From positions 9,886,653 to 9,950,652 of the forward strand of contig NC_067131.1 in NCBI RefSeq assembly GCF_021347895.1: a stretch of 64,000 bases of DNA. Direction: 5' to 3'. A program made the translations under genes and the position numbers. This DNA is from Acanthochromis polyacanthus. Lineage: Eukaryota; Chordata; Actinopteri; Pomacentridae. Below are positions 25,001 through 34,908 of the stretch, piece after piece; the first letter of the stretch is position 1; each line of letters begins with the position of its first letter. A model generated the notes under the pieces. It saw only the letters and a list, made by a program, of their open reading frames with translations, did not search any database and was not told where the DNA came from.

Positions 25001-26144
25001 CAAATAATCCCCCGCAAATAATTAGTGTCATACATCCACTGACACATGCGCTACAGCAGCGGTGTCTTGTGGCTGTTCTGGCCTGTGAAATGATTTCATA
25101 AATAAGGGGTTTCTGGCCTCGATATGTGGAACGGTTGGAGATGATGAAATGATGATAGGAGTGCAGAGGGATGAAGATAAAAATGTCAGTGCTGCTGACA
25201 GTGCTGAATGGGCAGAAAAGAACAGGAGGAAGCAAATAGAGACCCAATACCTGAAGTGATACTAGACTTTGATAGAACATTTTAATCTACTTTGCAGTAT
25301 GCCTTGATAAGAGATAATGGTTCAAGCTTCACCCCCTCCAAAACCTGGCATCTTCATATCAGTTTAACTGCCAAAATGCAGTTTCCTCAAGTAGCACAAT
25401 GCGGCGAAGTTGTGCGATTGGCATTTGTCGTCCACAGTTGAGAGATAGAAAAACTCATTGTCACTAAAATCTTACTTGGCAACCAGCTGCTCATTTATTG
25501 GATGATAAATGGTATTGTGGGTATAAACACATGCTTAGTCTGTTTCAGCGTTGATATGGAAGGCACCAACTATAAATAGAAAAGTTCAGAGTTCTCACAG
25601 CAACTTGATAAAGATGTTATTCATCTCTACAGGGTTTGTAATTAAATTACATTGGCTCAAGTGTGTAGGTTTTCTGGGTTATTCAAACATGACATTCAAA
25701 AGATTTTATCGCTTGCCACACAATATAGCCTTTTCCAAACCATGTTTTAGATTTGCTGCAGTATTTTTCTCTGTGTTGTATAACTGTCCAGGCTATATTC
25801 TGTTCTTATATTAAGTCATGTGATATTTGGCCTCATCTTGAGTTGTAAAATCTCCCCTAACTGGGTGTGATTAATACACAAATCAGCCTCGGATGTTTTC
25901 ATGTGGGCGTTTGTATGTGCATTTATTGTATCTGTTTCTTGAGGCTAAAGTTCAATTCCATTTCTGTGAAAGAAACTGAATTAAAAGAAAACAACACAAC
26001 GCTATATATATATATATATATGTGATAGAAAGATGAGAATGGAATTGAGCCAGCCCAGCTGTAGAGTCTTGTGTGTACATGTGCTCCATCTTCTCATTTC
26101 ACCCGTGTCCATTCTGACGATTTACACAGTCTTCTGTCCTCTAG
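22038..26144 (+). other. tcf7l2: tcf7l2 intron (about 4.1 kb)
   Basis: No exon seen. Contents: CA/TG runs near 22060-22120, T18 near 22947, a GAT/GGT tract at 24303-24328, purine tracts at 24390-24590, A20 near 24868 and a (TA)n run at 26003-26022. A long open minus-strand frame (24083-24775) is low-complexity and is not called as a gene. Confidence 0.8.
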
Positions 26145-26270
26145 GTTCCCCCCACACATGGTGCCCCCTCACCACAGTTTGCACACCACGGGCATCCCTC
26201 ACCCAGCCATCGTCACACCCAACGTCAAGCAGGAATCCTCCCACAGTGACATCAGCTCTCTCAACAGCTC
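26145..26270 (+). CDS. tcf7l2: tcf7l2 exon with SUMO site, [10 protein letters not shown] segment
   Basis: 126 nt, phase 2 to phase 2, reading (R)[16 protein letters not shown] to HSDISSLNS with TC of a serine codon. Acceptor CCTCTAG, donor GTGAGT. It contains VKQE, the psi-K-x-E sumoylation motif known at this position of TCF7L2. The end ([11 protein letters not shown]) diverges from human (SQSDVGSLHSS), as usual between fish and mammals. Length divisible by three. Confidence 0.96.
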
Positions 26271-26370
26271 GTGAGTACCCTTTGCTTTTCTGCACCCCGC
26301 ACTAAGTTTAACATGCGTTTGGATCCAGCTCTGGGTTCTACTCATCCTCCTGTCCTCTGACCCATAACAG

Positions 26371-26533
26371 GAAACAGTCAGACGCTAAAAAGGAGGAAGA
26401 GAAGAAGAAACAGGTCCACATAAAGAAGCCTCTGAACGCCTTCATGCTCTACATGAAGGAGATGCGGGCCAAGGTGGTGGCGGAGTGCACACTGAAGGAA
26501 AGTGCTGCCATCAACCAGATCCTGGGGCGGAGG
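26371..26533 (+). CDS. tcf7l2: tcf7l2 exon, first half of the HMG box
   Basis: 163 nt; completes a serine codon, then 54 residues from [14 protein letters not shown] through [19 protein letters not shown] to INQILGRR, leaving phase 0. It follows a 100-bp intron (26271-26370). The sequence from IKKPLNAF on is the start of the sequence-specific HMG box (helices 1 and 2) that binds the CTTTGA(A/T) core in the minor groove and bends DNA. The acidic/lysine run before it is the standard linker. All recognisable HMG core residues are present. Confidence 0.98.
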
Positions 26534-26736
26534 GTAAGTCCTGGCAGCTTATTGGACGCACACCAACACTGTAATGGTCAAACTGAAGAGCCAAAGGAGC
26601 ATAGGTCTCAATCCTGAAGCTCAAATCCAGATTTTAGGCCTGATTCACAGATTCACATGCTCATACCTAAATTTTTCCTGTCTCTATTCAAACTCTTTCT
26701 ATGTCGCCTTTCTGTGCCTTGTTTCTTATTATACAG

Positions 26737-26844
26737 TGGCACGCCCTATCGCGGGAGGAGCAGGCCAAGTACTACGAGCTGGCCAGGAAAGAACGACAGC
26801 TCCACATGCAGCTGTACCCAGGCTGGTCAGCACGAGACAACTAT
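26737..26844 (+). CDS. tcf7l2: tcf7l2 exon, second half of the HMG box
   Basis: 108 nt, phase 0 to phase 0, encoding 36 residues from [16 protein letters not shown] to GWSARDNY. Acceptor ATACAG, donor GTAAGT. This is helix 3 of the HMG box and its C-terminal extension, identical to the vertebrate TCF/LEF consensus as I know it. With the previous exon it gives a complete DNA-binding domain. The separating intron is only 203 bp. Confidence 0.98.
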
Positions 26845-28878
26845 GTAAGTTTTTAAGTTTACAAGTCGTAACTGCCTGTTCTTTCCCCTCCTCTCACTAG
26901 GTCACATATCCAGGATGAGTTCTGTTTCTAGTTCATATGTAGCCTGAGAGATGAATTTCCTCTCATCTATCTGTGATTGGACAAACTGCCAGGACTTAAG
27001 TCTCATCTTTTGTTGTGCTGTGAATAGTACAGTCCAGACCACAAGTTTTTTGGACGGATCTGTGCTTTATTGGATGTACAGGCTTTGTGCTTTGGTCCAT
27101 TCAATTTGAAACCAAACATGTGGATCAAGTTCAGTTTGAGTAGGCTTACATTAATATAGAAAGAACAGTCAGCCCTTTTAATACATGTTGCCCAAAGTTT
27201 AGGGGATCAAGAGTAATTGACTCGTACACATCAACTCAAACTAAATCATTATATTTAATATTATCTACAGACTCCTTTGCAGTCATTGACTACCTGAAAT
27301 CTTCAGGCCATAGACATCTCCAGAAGCTTTCTATCTTCCCTCAGTGATGCTCTCCCAGGCCTTTGCTTCACTTTGAGCTCGTGTTTGTTGTGATGAATCT
27401 CTGCCTTTGGTCAACAAAAGGAAAGCAGCTCAATTGGATTGAGATCAGTCGAGGATATCCCACCTCTTCACTGTAAAAAGCTCTGCGGTTGCTTCAGCTG
27501 TATGTTTAGATTCGCTCTTCTGCTGAGCTGCGAAATGTCGTCCAGTGGTTTTAATGCATGTGGGAGAATCTCGGCTTACAGAGTGTTCTTGTTATAGCAT
27601 CCTGTTGCTTCCACCAGCAGAGAAACCGTCAATAAATGCCAGCGTGCCAGCTCCCCAGGCAGGAATACATACCCGAAAAGAACATAATGCTACTTACTCC
27701 TCAGTTCGTCATTTTGCTGGAAGTTTATTTAGCTTCATCGCTCCATAGAACTTTGTTCCACAACTTGGTTTCTTTGTGCATGTGTTTACAAACTGGAAGC
27801 TGACCTTGCTCATTTTTGAGGATTACCAGAGGTTTTGCATCTTGTGGCGAATCCTCTGAGGTTGTTATGGAGCCTCCTCTTGATTGTTGACAAGGAATCA
27901 TTCACGCCTACTTCCTGGAGAGCATTGTTGACTTGGTGTGCAGTCATTGCGGGCTTTTTCTTAACCATGCAAATGAATTTTTGGTCATCCACAAGAGTTG
28001 TAGCAAGTGGTTTGCCATTTTTACTGTGCACAGCTGCTGGTTTATGACTGTACCCATCTGTTTATTTTAGCAGATTTTTGGTTTTTGAGCCTCTTCATTC
28101 ACTTCTTCACTTGTATAGTCACTCTTTACTCAGACGACTCAACCTCAATCAACTTTGTAGCTCTTTAGTGCATGCACTAAAGCTGAAATAACTCACGAGC
28201 TGAGTGGCCAATTATTTTCAAACTCCTGGGCACACTGTATCTCGCACACTGTTCTTTCTATATTGATATAAATTGGCTCAAGTTAAAGCTGAAATGTTAA
28301 CGTAGAATGGAGTTCTTTATTTCAAATTGAAAGTTCAGAATCACAAAGTCTATGAAACAAACTGTCCAAATACGTATGGTCTGGACTGTATTTGCAACAA
28401 AAGCTTTTGATTTCAATCCTTGGTGAATGTTTTGCACCCCGGACACTTTGTTCTGACACATAAATGCCAGATTCTCATCAGTTTTGTCCAGTTTGGGGAT
28501 CAAACTGACCAGTGGAGTCTTCCATGAGCAGCCCCAGAGAAATCTGTCTTCCAAAACCAGAAGTGTGTCAAGATGTCTAGATGTTTCACAGAACAGAGGA
28601 AAATAAAACAAAAGATTACAAAAAAAGAAGACAAGGGCAGAAAAAAAAAAGACTGAAAAACAGAGAGAGGAGGGAGAATTGTGGTCTGGCCTGCAGTGGC
28701 TGTTACAAACCGGAGGGCAAAGACAGAAAAAAGGCAGAGAAAGAATGAATGAATAAATAAGTAAACACCAAGATGAGTCCTATTCTCTGTTTCATGTTTT
28801 GGGCATTCTGCAATATAATAACTAAGGTTCCTGTCTGTGTCTATTTTTCTTTCTATTTTTTTGGCGGCTAACCAACAG
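26845..28878 (+). other. tcf7l2: tcf7l2 intron containing a Tc1-like insertion
   Basis: The intron is about 2.0 kb, of which about 1.36 kb is the Tc1/mariner element at 27030-28388. The remaining sequence has no exon. Confidence 0.85.
27030..28388 (-). mobile_element. Decayed Tc1/mariner transposon
   Basis: The ends are inverted repeats: CAGTCCAGACCA at the left, and the reverse complement of TGGTCTGGACTG at the right, each flanked by TA (27028-27029 and 28389-28390), the Tc1/mariner target duplication. Weaker similarity extends the terminal repeats to roughly 100 bp. On the minus strand the interior keeps transposase pieces: a stretch at 28031-27810 ending RRLHNNLRGFATRCK (the second helix-turn-helix of Tc1 transposases), the TDLNPIEL motif near 27430-27460 that carries the catalytic glutamate of the DD34E triad, and an AWESITE stretch near 27340. 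Stops and frameshifts interrupt it, so it is inactive. It lies antisense in the tcf7l2 intron after the HMG exons. Confidence 0.93.
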
Positions 28879-28927
28879 GGGAAAAGGAAGAAGAGAAAAA
28901 GGGAAAAGCAGCAAGCAGAGAGCAATG
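28879..28927 (+). CDS. tcf7l2: tcf7l2 exon, basic tail / nuclear localisation signal
   Basis: 49 nt, phase 0 to phase 1, encoding GKRKKRKREKQQAESN plus one base. Acceptor ACCAACAG, donor GTAAGT at 28928. The KRKKRKREK cluster directly after the HMG box is the nuclear localisation signal and also stabilises DNA bending in TCF/LEF proteins. Because it leaves phase 1, the next exon chosen sets the C-terminal reading frame. Confidence 0.96.
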
Positions 28928-29030
28928 GTAAGTGAGCTGCAATTATCTCTCATATTAGAAGAGCCCCATCATGTGTCAGGGAGATGTGACATCTTGCAAG
29001 ATAAAAGTCAAGCTACTTTTTTTTGTGTTA

Positions 29031-29118
<88 letters not shown>

Positions 29119-29852
29119 TGTGCGCGTGTGTGAGTGTGTGTACGCGTGTGTGTATATATTATTGTGCCTGGCTCTTTTTCTTTTTTTTTTTGGTATAGTT
29201 ATGCTTCTCAATGCAATATTTAAATGGTAGAGTTGCTTGTAATACCCCTCCCGTTTTCCCGTTTTTGTTTTTTTTACCCCTAGCTCTCCCTAGCTAATAA
29301 CAACTGAATATGCATGACCCCCCACAGTCCTCCTCACCTCCCCTCTCACCCTCCCCCCCCTCCCTCCTCTGGCCCCTTAGCCTTCTGGTATTGTGATATG
29401 TGTGTTTTTTTTTTTGAGAATGTGAACTTGAAGCATCGTGAAAGCCATTAACTTTGCCAGTGTTGTGTGCGTGGCCCCCGTTTTAAAGCTGCCTGTGCCC
29501 CGCAGATCGACTGCACTACTGTACCGTGTGCGTGTGTGTGCGCGCGTGCGTTTGCGTGACTGTGCATGTGCGTGCTTGTCGGGCTACCCCGCCCCTCCCC
29601 CTTTTGCTTGCTTCCATGCATGCTTTTTATACCAACCATAAGTTGTTGTTTTTTTAAAATCACTTACATCTTAAAATTAAGGAGGTTTGCTAATTCTGTG
29701 ATTGATCCATTTTTTCTTTATTTATTTTTTTTACTCTTATGATTCATATTCTTCTTGTAAAGGAGCAATGCCGACTTGTTATCATGTATTTTGCGCTCGT
29801 TCTGGTGACGGATTTCTTCTTGAAGGCCTCTCTATCTGTTCTTTTTTTTCAG
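28928..29852 (+). other. tcf7l2: tcf7l2 intron with long TG repeat
   Basis: No exon. It is dominated by a TG run at 29035-29160, a C-rich/pyrimidine stretch at 29320-29370 and a second GTGC/GCGT-rich patch at 29528-29575. Confidence 0.85.
29035..29160. repeat. (TG)n microsatellite with CG interruptions
   Basis: About 80 bp of pure TG (29035-29114), then TGCGCG/TGTACG units to 29160. Alternating purine-pyrimidine tracts of this length favour Z-DNA. It starts only 107 bp after the 5' splice site of the NLS exon and just ahead of the alternatively spliced exons; UG-rich RNA is a known target of splicing regulators such as TDP-43 and CELF proteins. Confidence 0.95.
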
Positions 29853-29903
29853 AACACAGAGAATATTTTCCAAACCCTTGCCTTTCACTCCCTCCGATTA
29901 CAG
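29853..29903 (+). CDS. tcf7l2: tcf7l2 optional 51-nt exon (EHREYFPNPCLSLPPIT)
   Basis: 51 nt, phase 1 to phase 1; with the base carried over it reads EHREYFPNPCLSLPPIT. Acceptor TTTTTTTTCAG, donor GTGCTA, which is weak. The human counterpart is the alternatively used EHSECFLNPCLSLPPIT exon between the NLS and the C-clamp. Length divisible by three, so inclusion or skipping leaves the downstream frame unchanged. The weak donor and long T-run acceptor fit an optional exon. Human cysteine at position 5 is tyrosine here. Confidence 0.93.
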
Positions 29904-31057
29904 GTGCTAATGTCATTTTGAGTATTAAATCACTAACTGTTATTTTTTTCTTCCTTTTAAAGTAATGTTTATTTATTTATCTATCTATCTATCTATCCAT
30001 GAATGTGCAATATGAGGGCAGAGTTAAGCTTAAGTTTTCTAAGTTTTTTTTGCTTTGTTTGCTGCTTTCTTTTCCTTAAAATGTTGCTGTTGATTAGATA
30101 ATATTTCATTTAATTTACCTCCATTTACTGTTGCTATTTTAGTTTAGAGCATTTCCATATTTGGGCAATAATCACTATGCAGGATGCTTGAGGAAGTGAT
30201 GAGATATATACAGTTAGGTTATCATTGTGAAGTATGATCTGAAGGTGTGATGTCAGGGTAAACCTCCTTAATCTATATGCCTCAGTAGCTGCGCTTGTGC
30301 CTTTCCTATAGGCCAGCATGAGTTTGGCCGACTCCCCCTTTTAAAATGTGTCTCTACTCAGACAAGTCCTGGACTCAAACACTTACACTCTGCTCTACTT
30401 CTGATAATGACACTATTACTGGGTAGAGCTTGCAAGTGACTGGCAGCTGTTCTTGCAGCAGACAGCCAATGCGGATGGAAAACAATCAACTGTTTGATGC
30501 CAGGTCTAAAGAGTAGATTCCCTCTTCAGGCTCCAGCCTTTTTAATCCTTTCCCTGGCTGAAGCTAACTCACGACTCTGCTGTTCTAGCAATCTGCTACT
30601 GCTGCCTAGTTCTACCACCTTGACCTTGTCTTTTTGGAAACCACAGTGCACTGATAACATCTAACAGTAAATGAATCCAGTCTGCATTTGCTCCGTTTGT
30701 ATCCTCTCGACCAAACTAGCTTATCTGCAGCTTTAACTCCAGTCAGAGTGTAGAGACTAAAAGTGATTGCTTCTATAATAATCTGATTTAACAATATGCA
30801 TGCGTTTTTTTCCCCTTAAATGTCTGAAACACACTAATTGTGTTCAGTTCTATCTTTAAAGGCACTCTTGATTATGGCTTTAAGGGGGTTTTGTGGGGGG
30901 TTTCTTACACATTGAGCCACTGCCAAGCTTCATAGATTCACTGTTATCTGTTTTTTCTCCTTATTTCTCTCCTCCTTTTGGTTCCACTTCTGTTATTTTA
31001 TCGGTTTTGGTTCTATTCCTCCTTTCTGCTGGCTTCCCTTCCTTGTTGCGGCATCAG
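29904..31057 (+). other. tcf7l2: tcf7l2 intron
   Basis: No exon found. A TTTA/TCTA tetranucleotide stretch lies at 29967-29998; the rest is unique AT-rich sequence. Confidence 0.8.
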
Positions 31058-31130
31058 ACCTGAGCGCTCCTAAGAAGTGTCGAGCGCGCTTTGGGCTCGA
31101 TCAACAGAATAACTGGTGTGGCCCGTGCAG
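31058..31130 (+). CDS. tcf7l2: tcf7l2 C-clamp exon, version 1 (DLSAPKKCRARFG)
   Basis: 73 nt, phase 1 to phase 2, reading DLSAPKKCRARFGLDQQNNW then CGPC and two bases of arginine. It carries three of the four cysteines of the C-clamp (KKC, WC, PC); the fourth (KKKC) is in the last exon. The C-clamp is a zinc-binding auxiliary DNA-binding domain of E-type TCF isoforms that recognises GC-rich helper sites. Acceptor GGCATCAG, donor GTGTGT. The peptide is identical to the human version of this exon as I know it. At 73 nt it changes the frame of the last exon and so acts as a switch between C-terminal tails. Confidence 0.95.
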
Positions 31131-31705
31131 GTGTGTATGGTGTGTGCTTGCACTGGCCAGGGCCAGGTGAAGGCTGGGTAACTCTACGCTGGGACCTCCT
31201 CCTCTGTTCTCTGCTGCTGCCTTTTTCTTCCTCTTCGCCTCTCTCCCCTGTCTGTCCCGCCAGGCTATCGTGACCTCTCAGCTTCCTCCAGCCACGCCCT
31301 GCCGGTCTATCTTTGGGTTCTTGATTTTTTTTTTTAAACCTCCTCCTGTTTGGGGAAGATGGGTTTTAACAGCACATGCCTGAGTGGTTGTGTGAATGGC
31401 GTCTGTGCGTATGTGTTGACAAAGAAATATTTGTGGGGCTACAGGGGTTCTGTTACAGGATGTACAGTGCAATTACTGAGATTGGTCAGAAGTCCTAAAC
31501 TGGCAGGTCGGGGGCTTGGAGGATCTGGGGCCTGATGGTTTGGTCAATATGGAGGACATCCCAGTGTTGCCAGCCTAAATCTAAGCCCTGGCTACATGTT
31601 TTTGTCTGTGCAATGACGTGTCCATTTTCTTTTTCTTTCTTTTTTCTTTTGTTTTTTTTTTTTTGTCTCTGTGTGTGTGTTTGTGTCTACCTCTTTGGCT
31701 AACAG
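31131..31705 (+). other. tcf7l2: Short intron between the two C-clamp exons
   Basis: 575 bp without coding signal. It ends in a long T-rich tract (31625-31666) before the next acceptor CTAACAG. Confidence 0.85.
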
Positions 31706-31778
31706 ATGCAAATACCCCAAAGAAGTGTCGTGCCTTGTTCGGGCTTGACCAGCTGAGTTTATGGTGCAAACCATGCAG
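31706..31778 (+). CDS. tcf7l2: tcf7l2 C-clamp exon, version 2 (DANTPKKCRALFG)
   Basis: Again 73 nt and phase 1 to phase 2, reading DANTPKKCRALFGLDQLSLW then CKPC and two bases of arginine. It is clearly a tandem duplicate of the 31058 exon: same length, same phases, same cysteine spacing, with RARF changed to RALF and NNWCGPC to SLWCKPC. Using both exons (146 nt) would put a stop inside this one (at a GCT TGA reading), so the two should be mutually exclusive. Loss of an arginine and gain of a lysine may alter helper-site binding. Human TCF7L2 has the same pair. Confidence 0.94.
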
Positions 31779-34293
31779 GTATAACTGCTGTAGTACCAAT
31801 GGGAGGAAGACATCCACAATGAGCATCTTCTTCTTGATTTACGGGCTCAGATGTCTTTGCTAAAACATGTTTCCATTAGTGTGGTAACAGATGGAAACCT
31901 CCTCAGCTCCTTTTCCTCACTGAGAAGTTTCCTGCTCCTCTAAATTCCCGCACTGCTATTTTTCTCCTCACTGAACTCAGTTCAAGCCCAGTGGCAGAAA
32001 ATGGATTTCTAAATAAGGCTGCTGAATATTTCATCTAAACAAAACATCTTGTTGCAACATCACGGCTCCTAATGTAATTCGGAGTAGCGTTTTTTTCCAT
32101 CTAAATTGCTATGGTTGAAATCCATTTTCTCTCCAGGCAGTGGATAATTCCCTCCCATCTTAACTGTTCTGTATGTTTTCTAATTGGCACCCTTTGAATA
32201 ACAATGTTATGCTTACAAATTTAGCCCTGCTTTCTCTGAGGGCCTGCTCAGTGACACTCTTTTCTGTGCCCTCTTCCTCCTCCTTCTCCACCTCTTCTTC
32301 CTCCAAACTCCTCTTCAATAACCCTTACTTAGTCCCTACCTGTTGTCTTTCTGTTCTGACACAAGCAGTCTTTGAATTGGGAATATTTTCATGGTAGGTA
32401 TTTGTTTCTGCTAAGTAATACCCTTCTTTGTGTCTGGCTTGCACCACACCCTGCCCCTCCTCTTTCTTCACACAACTTCTTTTTCATGCCAACATCGCAA
32501 CACATTGTTTCATCTTCACTGTTTTAAATGCGCTTTGACTCAAATTCAACTGTTAGTCTTTGTATTTTTATGCTATTTACCATATTAAGATTTTAATCTG
32601 ACTAGTTTGTGAACTATTTTTAAAGCACTTTTCTCTGTTTTTGTCACAAACTTACATGACCAATAGGAATTTAGCGGCTCGCCGATGTACTTTTGGTTTA
32701 TTCTCCCTACACCCCACCATCGCTGGCCTCTTATTCCCCGTCCAGCTGGCTTACCCATTATCCAAAATACGGCATTAGCCCTTAAATAATAATAGCATAT
32801 TATGAGATCAGGAGACTGAAAAGTGCAGTAATTCGCTTCATTTTAGGAGCAGAGAGGTTAAAAGTTCTCTCTGGGCTCCATTTCCTAAAAGATGCATCTG
32901 CTATAATTTCCCCCGAGACGGAGAAATCAATAACATACACGGGCACATACTATAAATCAATATGTCTGTTAAAAAATGGATATTAGCTCATTTGTTGCAG
33001 TTTGACGGACAGATATCGAAACCGAGATATTTATGTAGTCGCAAAATGATACCTTTTTACGGCCGGTCGATCAAGCAGAGCTACAGCGTCCTCTAAAAAG
33101 CCTCATCCTCACTCTTTTTCCAGCGTTCTCCACCGTCTCATGTTTGTGTGCTTGCACTGTTGAGTCCATCAGAAATGCATGTCTGTCTTCCATCTAGCAT
33201 GTGATCAAGGTTTCGTGGGCCTTTTGTATGTCCTTTTTTTCAATGTCCTTATTATTGTCAGCAATCTGCTCTCCTGTTAAACGTAGAATGTGTCCCCTTT
33301 AGAGGAATAGGTTTAATTTTCCAGTCGTAATTAAACAGTAGATCAGCGTAATATGTTCCCAAAAAGAAGCCTCAACTGTTCTTTTTAAGTACCTTTGTAT
33401 ATTTTTTGACCTACTCCATGTCCCTGTAAGTCTTAAATAGCACTACTTCATGGCCTTCAGGCATCCTTGTGATAGAATGGAGAGCTGAGAGAGAGGGGTC
33501 ACTGCCAGGGTCAGGGTAAAGATGAGGTGGGCAGAGATTCCCCTTAACCAAATCCGAGCACAGCCTTCACAGCAGAGTCACCGCAGATAAATGCAACAAT
33601 CCCTCCCTCCCTCCTATGTTTGGTTCCACTGAGCTCAACGGGGCCTGGCCTCAGGACTCGGCAAGCAAAGGGGGGAGGGTCGCAACCCCAAGGCAGGAAT
33701 GCAAACATGATGCCTTGACCCCTCACACACACACACACACACACTCGTGTCTGTGGGGCAGATTGCGGGGTAGTGTGTGGATCTTGTTGACTTTTTTTTT
33801 TTTTCCGTATTTCCAAACTCCACACCCTCAGGAGAAGAGATAGAAGTAGAGGAGGGTCCAGTAACCTCGCGTTTGCTAGAGAGAGAACAGGCCGATCCCC
33901 AGCTGTAGCTCTTTCTGTAATAAAGGAGATCCAGAGAGCAACTATTCCCACATCCAGTCTGCTTCATTTTGTCGTCATCTCTTTCTCCGTGTGTTCGCTT
34001 CTCATCCTCCCCTTCTGCTTCCTGTCCAGGTGCTGCACCTGCGATCTTTTCCTCAATGTCTGTCCTGTCTGACGATCTTGTGTTTGGAATTTTCTACCAC
34101 TTTTACTTCTTAGCACGAAGCTTGTGAAGCTACTTAAATGCACCTGGAACTCTAAACCACCGTGTCGTTTCAAGTAATTTCTAGTTTCATTTTTAAAAGA
34201 AAAAAGGTGCATTTAAGTCGGCAGCAGTGCTAAGAGGCGATGCAGTTCAAAAGATGCTAAAAGATGCTCTCTTTCTCTCGCCTTGTCCCTCAG
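31779..34293 (+). other. tcf7l2: tcf7l2 intron before the last exon
   Basis: No exon seen. Contents: a CCT/CTT pyrimidine tract near 32275-32305, unique sequence with TAAT cores at 32540-33060, and a CA repeat at 33724-33743. Confidence 0.8.
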
Positions 34294-34749
34294 GAGAAAA
34301 AAAAAGTGCATTCGCTACATCCAAGGTGAAGGCAGCTGTGCCAGTCCTCCCTCTACGGACGGAAGCTTACTAGACTCCCCCCCATCCTCCCTTCCTCAGT
34401 GGTTCCCTCCCCCTCCTCAAAAGAGTCCAAACCTCAGACTGAACAAATGCAACCTCTCTCACTGACTATGAAACCGGCCCACCAGCCACTCCACCACCCG
34501 CACCTCCTGGCTGGGCCTCCACCGCCATCTTTGGCTCAGCTGGAAAACTCTGCTGCAGCTAGCAAAACGCCCGGCGCCTCCTCCCACAACGGAGCTCTGG
34601 AGCACGGTGACGTCTCGTCTTCGCGGCAGCCGGGCTCCTCTGTGGCGTCCTCAATGGCCCGGCCCTCGGCATCGCTGTGTCATTCCCACTCGCTCCTCCC
34701 CTCCACAGCCCCTCAGCCTCTGTCGCTAGTGACCAAGTCTATAGAATAG
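34294..34749 (+). CDS. tcf7l2: tcf7l2 last coding exon (three-frame C-terminus; long frame broken)
   Basis: Acceptor CCCTCAG. Entered in phase 2 from either C-clamp exon it reads RKKKCIRYIQGEGSC (fourth C-clamp cysteine), then DGSLLDSPPSS, and stops at TGA 34463-34465. Entered in phase 1 (C-clamp exons skipped) it gives a 26-residue short tail starting GEKKSAFATSKVKAA and ending TEAY, with stop 34371-34373, closely matching the human short form. A third frame is open to TAG 34747-34749 and encodes the conserved tail with both CtBP-binding motifs, PLSLTMK (about 34456-34476) and PLSLVTK (about 34724-34744). In other vertebrates that tail is in the same frame as the C-clamp. Here one base is missing between about 34376 and 34399 (a C-rich stretch), so as given no long isoform reaches CtBP. 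An assembly error, a real frameshift or a 74-nt cryptic intron could explain this. Confidence 0.9.
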
Positions 34750-34902
34750 TCTACCCTATTCTTCTCCTCTTTTTTAGCTCTGCACACACACACCTTTCTA
34801 GGCCCTCTCTCTGCTATATTTCACTTGCCGTCAGTTCTTTTTCTGTTTTTTTTCTCCTTTACGTTTCTGTGCCATACGGCTTTGAAATTTTAGTTTTGTT
34901 TT

Positions 34903-34908
34903 ATTAAA
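34903..34908 (+). terminator. Possible proximal poly(A) signal ATTAAA
   Basis: ATTAAA about 155 bp after the last stop, followed by TTCATTGGTC. It would give a very short 3'UTR. A variant signal, so use is uncertain. Confidence 0.35.

Noticed and set aside
28925..29211. Cys/Val-rich and His/Thr-rich frames
   Set aside because: Shadows of the TG tract.
31706..31863. Continuation of the second C-clamp exon past 31778 as a read-through terminus
   Set aside because: The GT donor at 31779 follows the conserved PC codon exactly as in the paralogous exon, and the following residues show no conserved feature. Ordinary splicing is the better reading.
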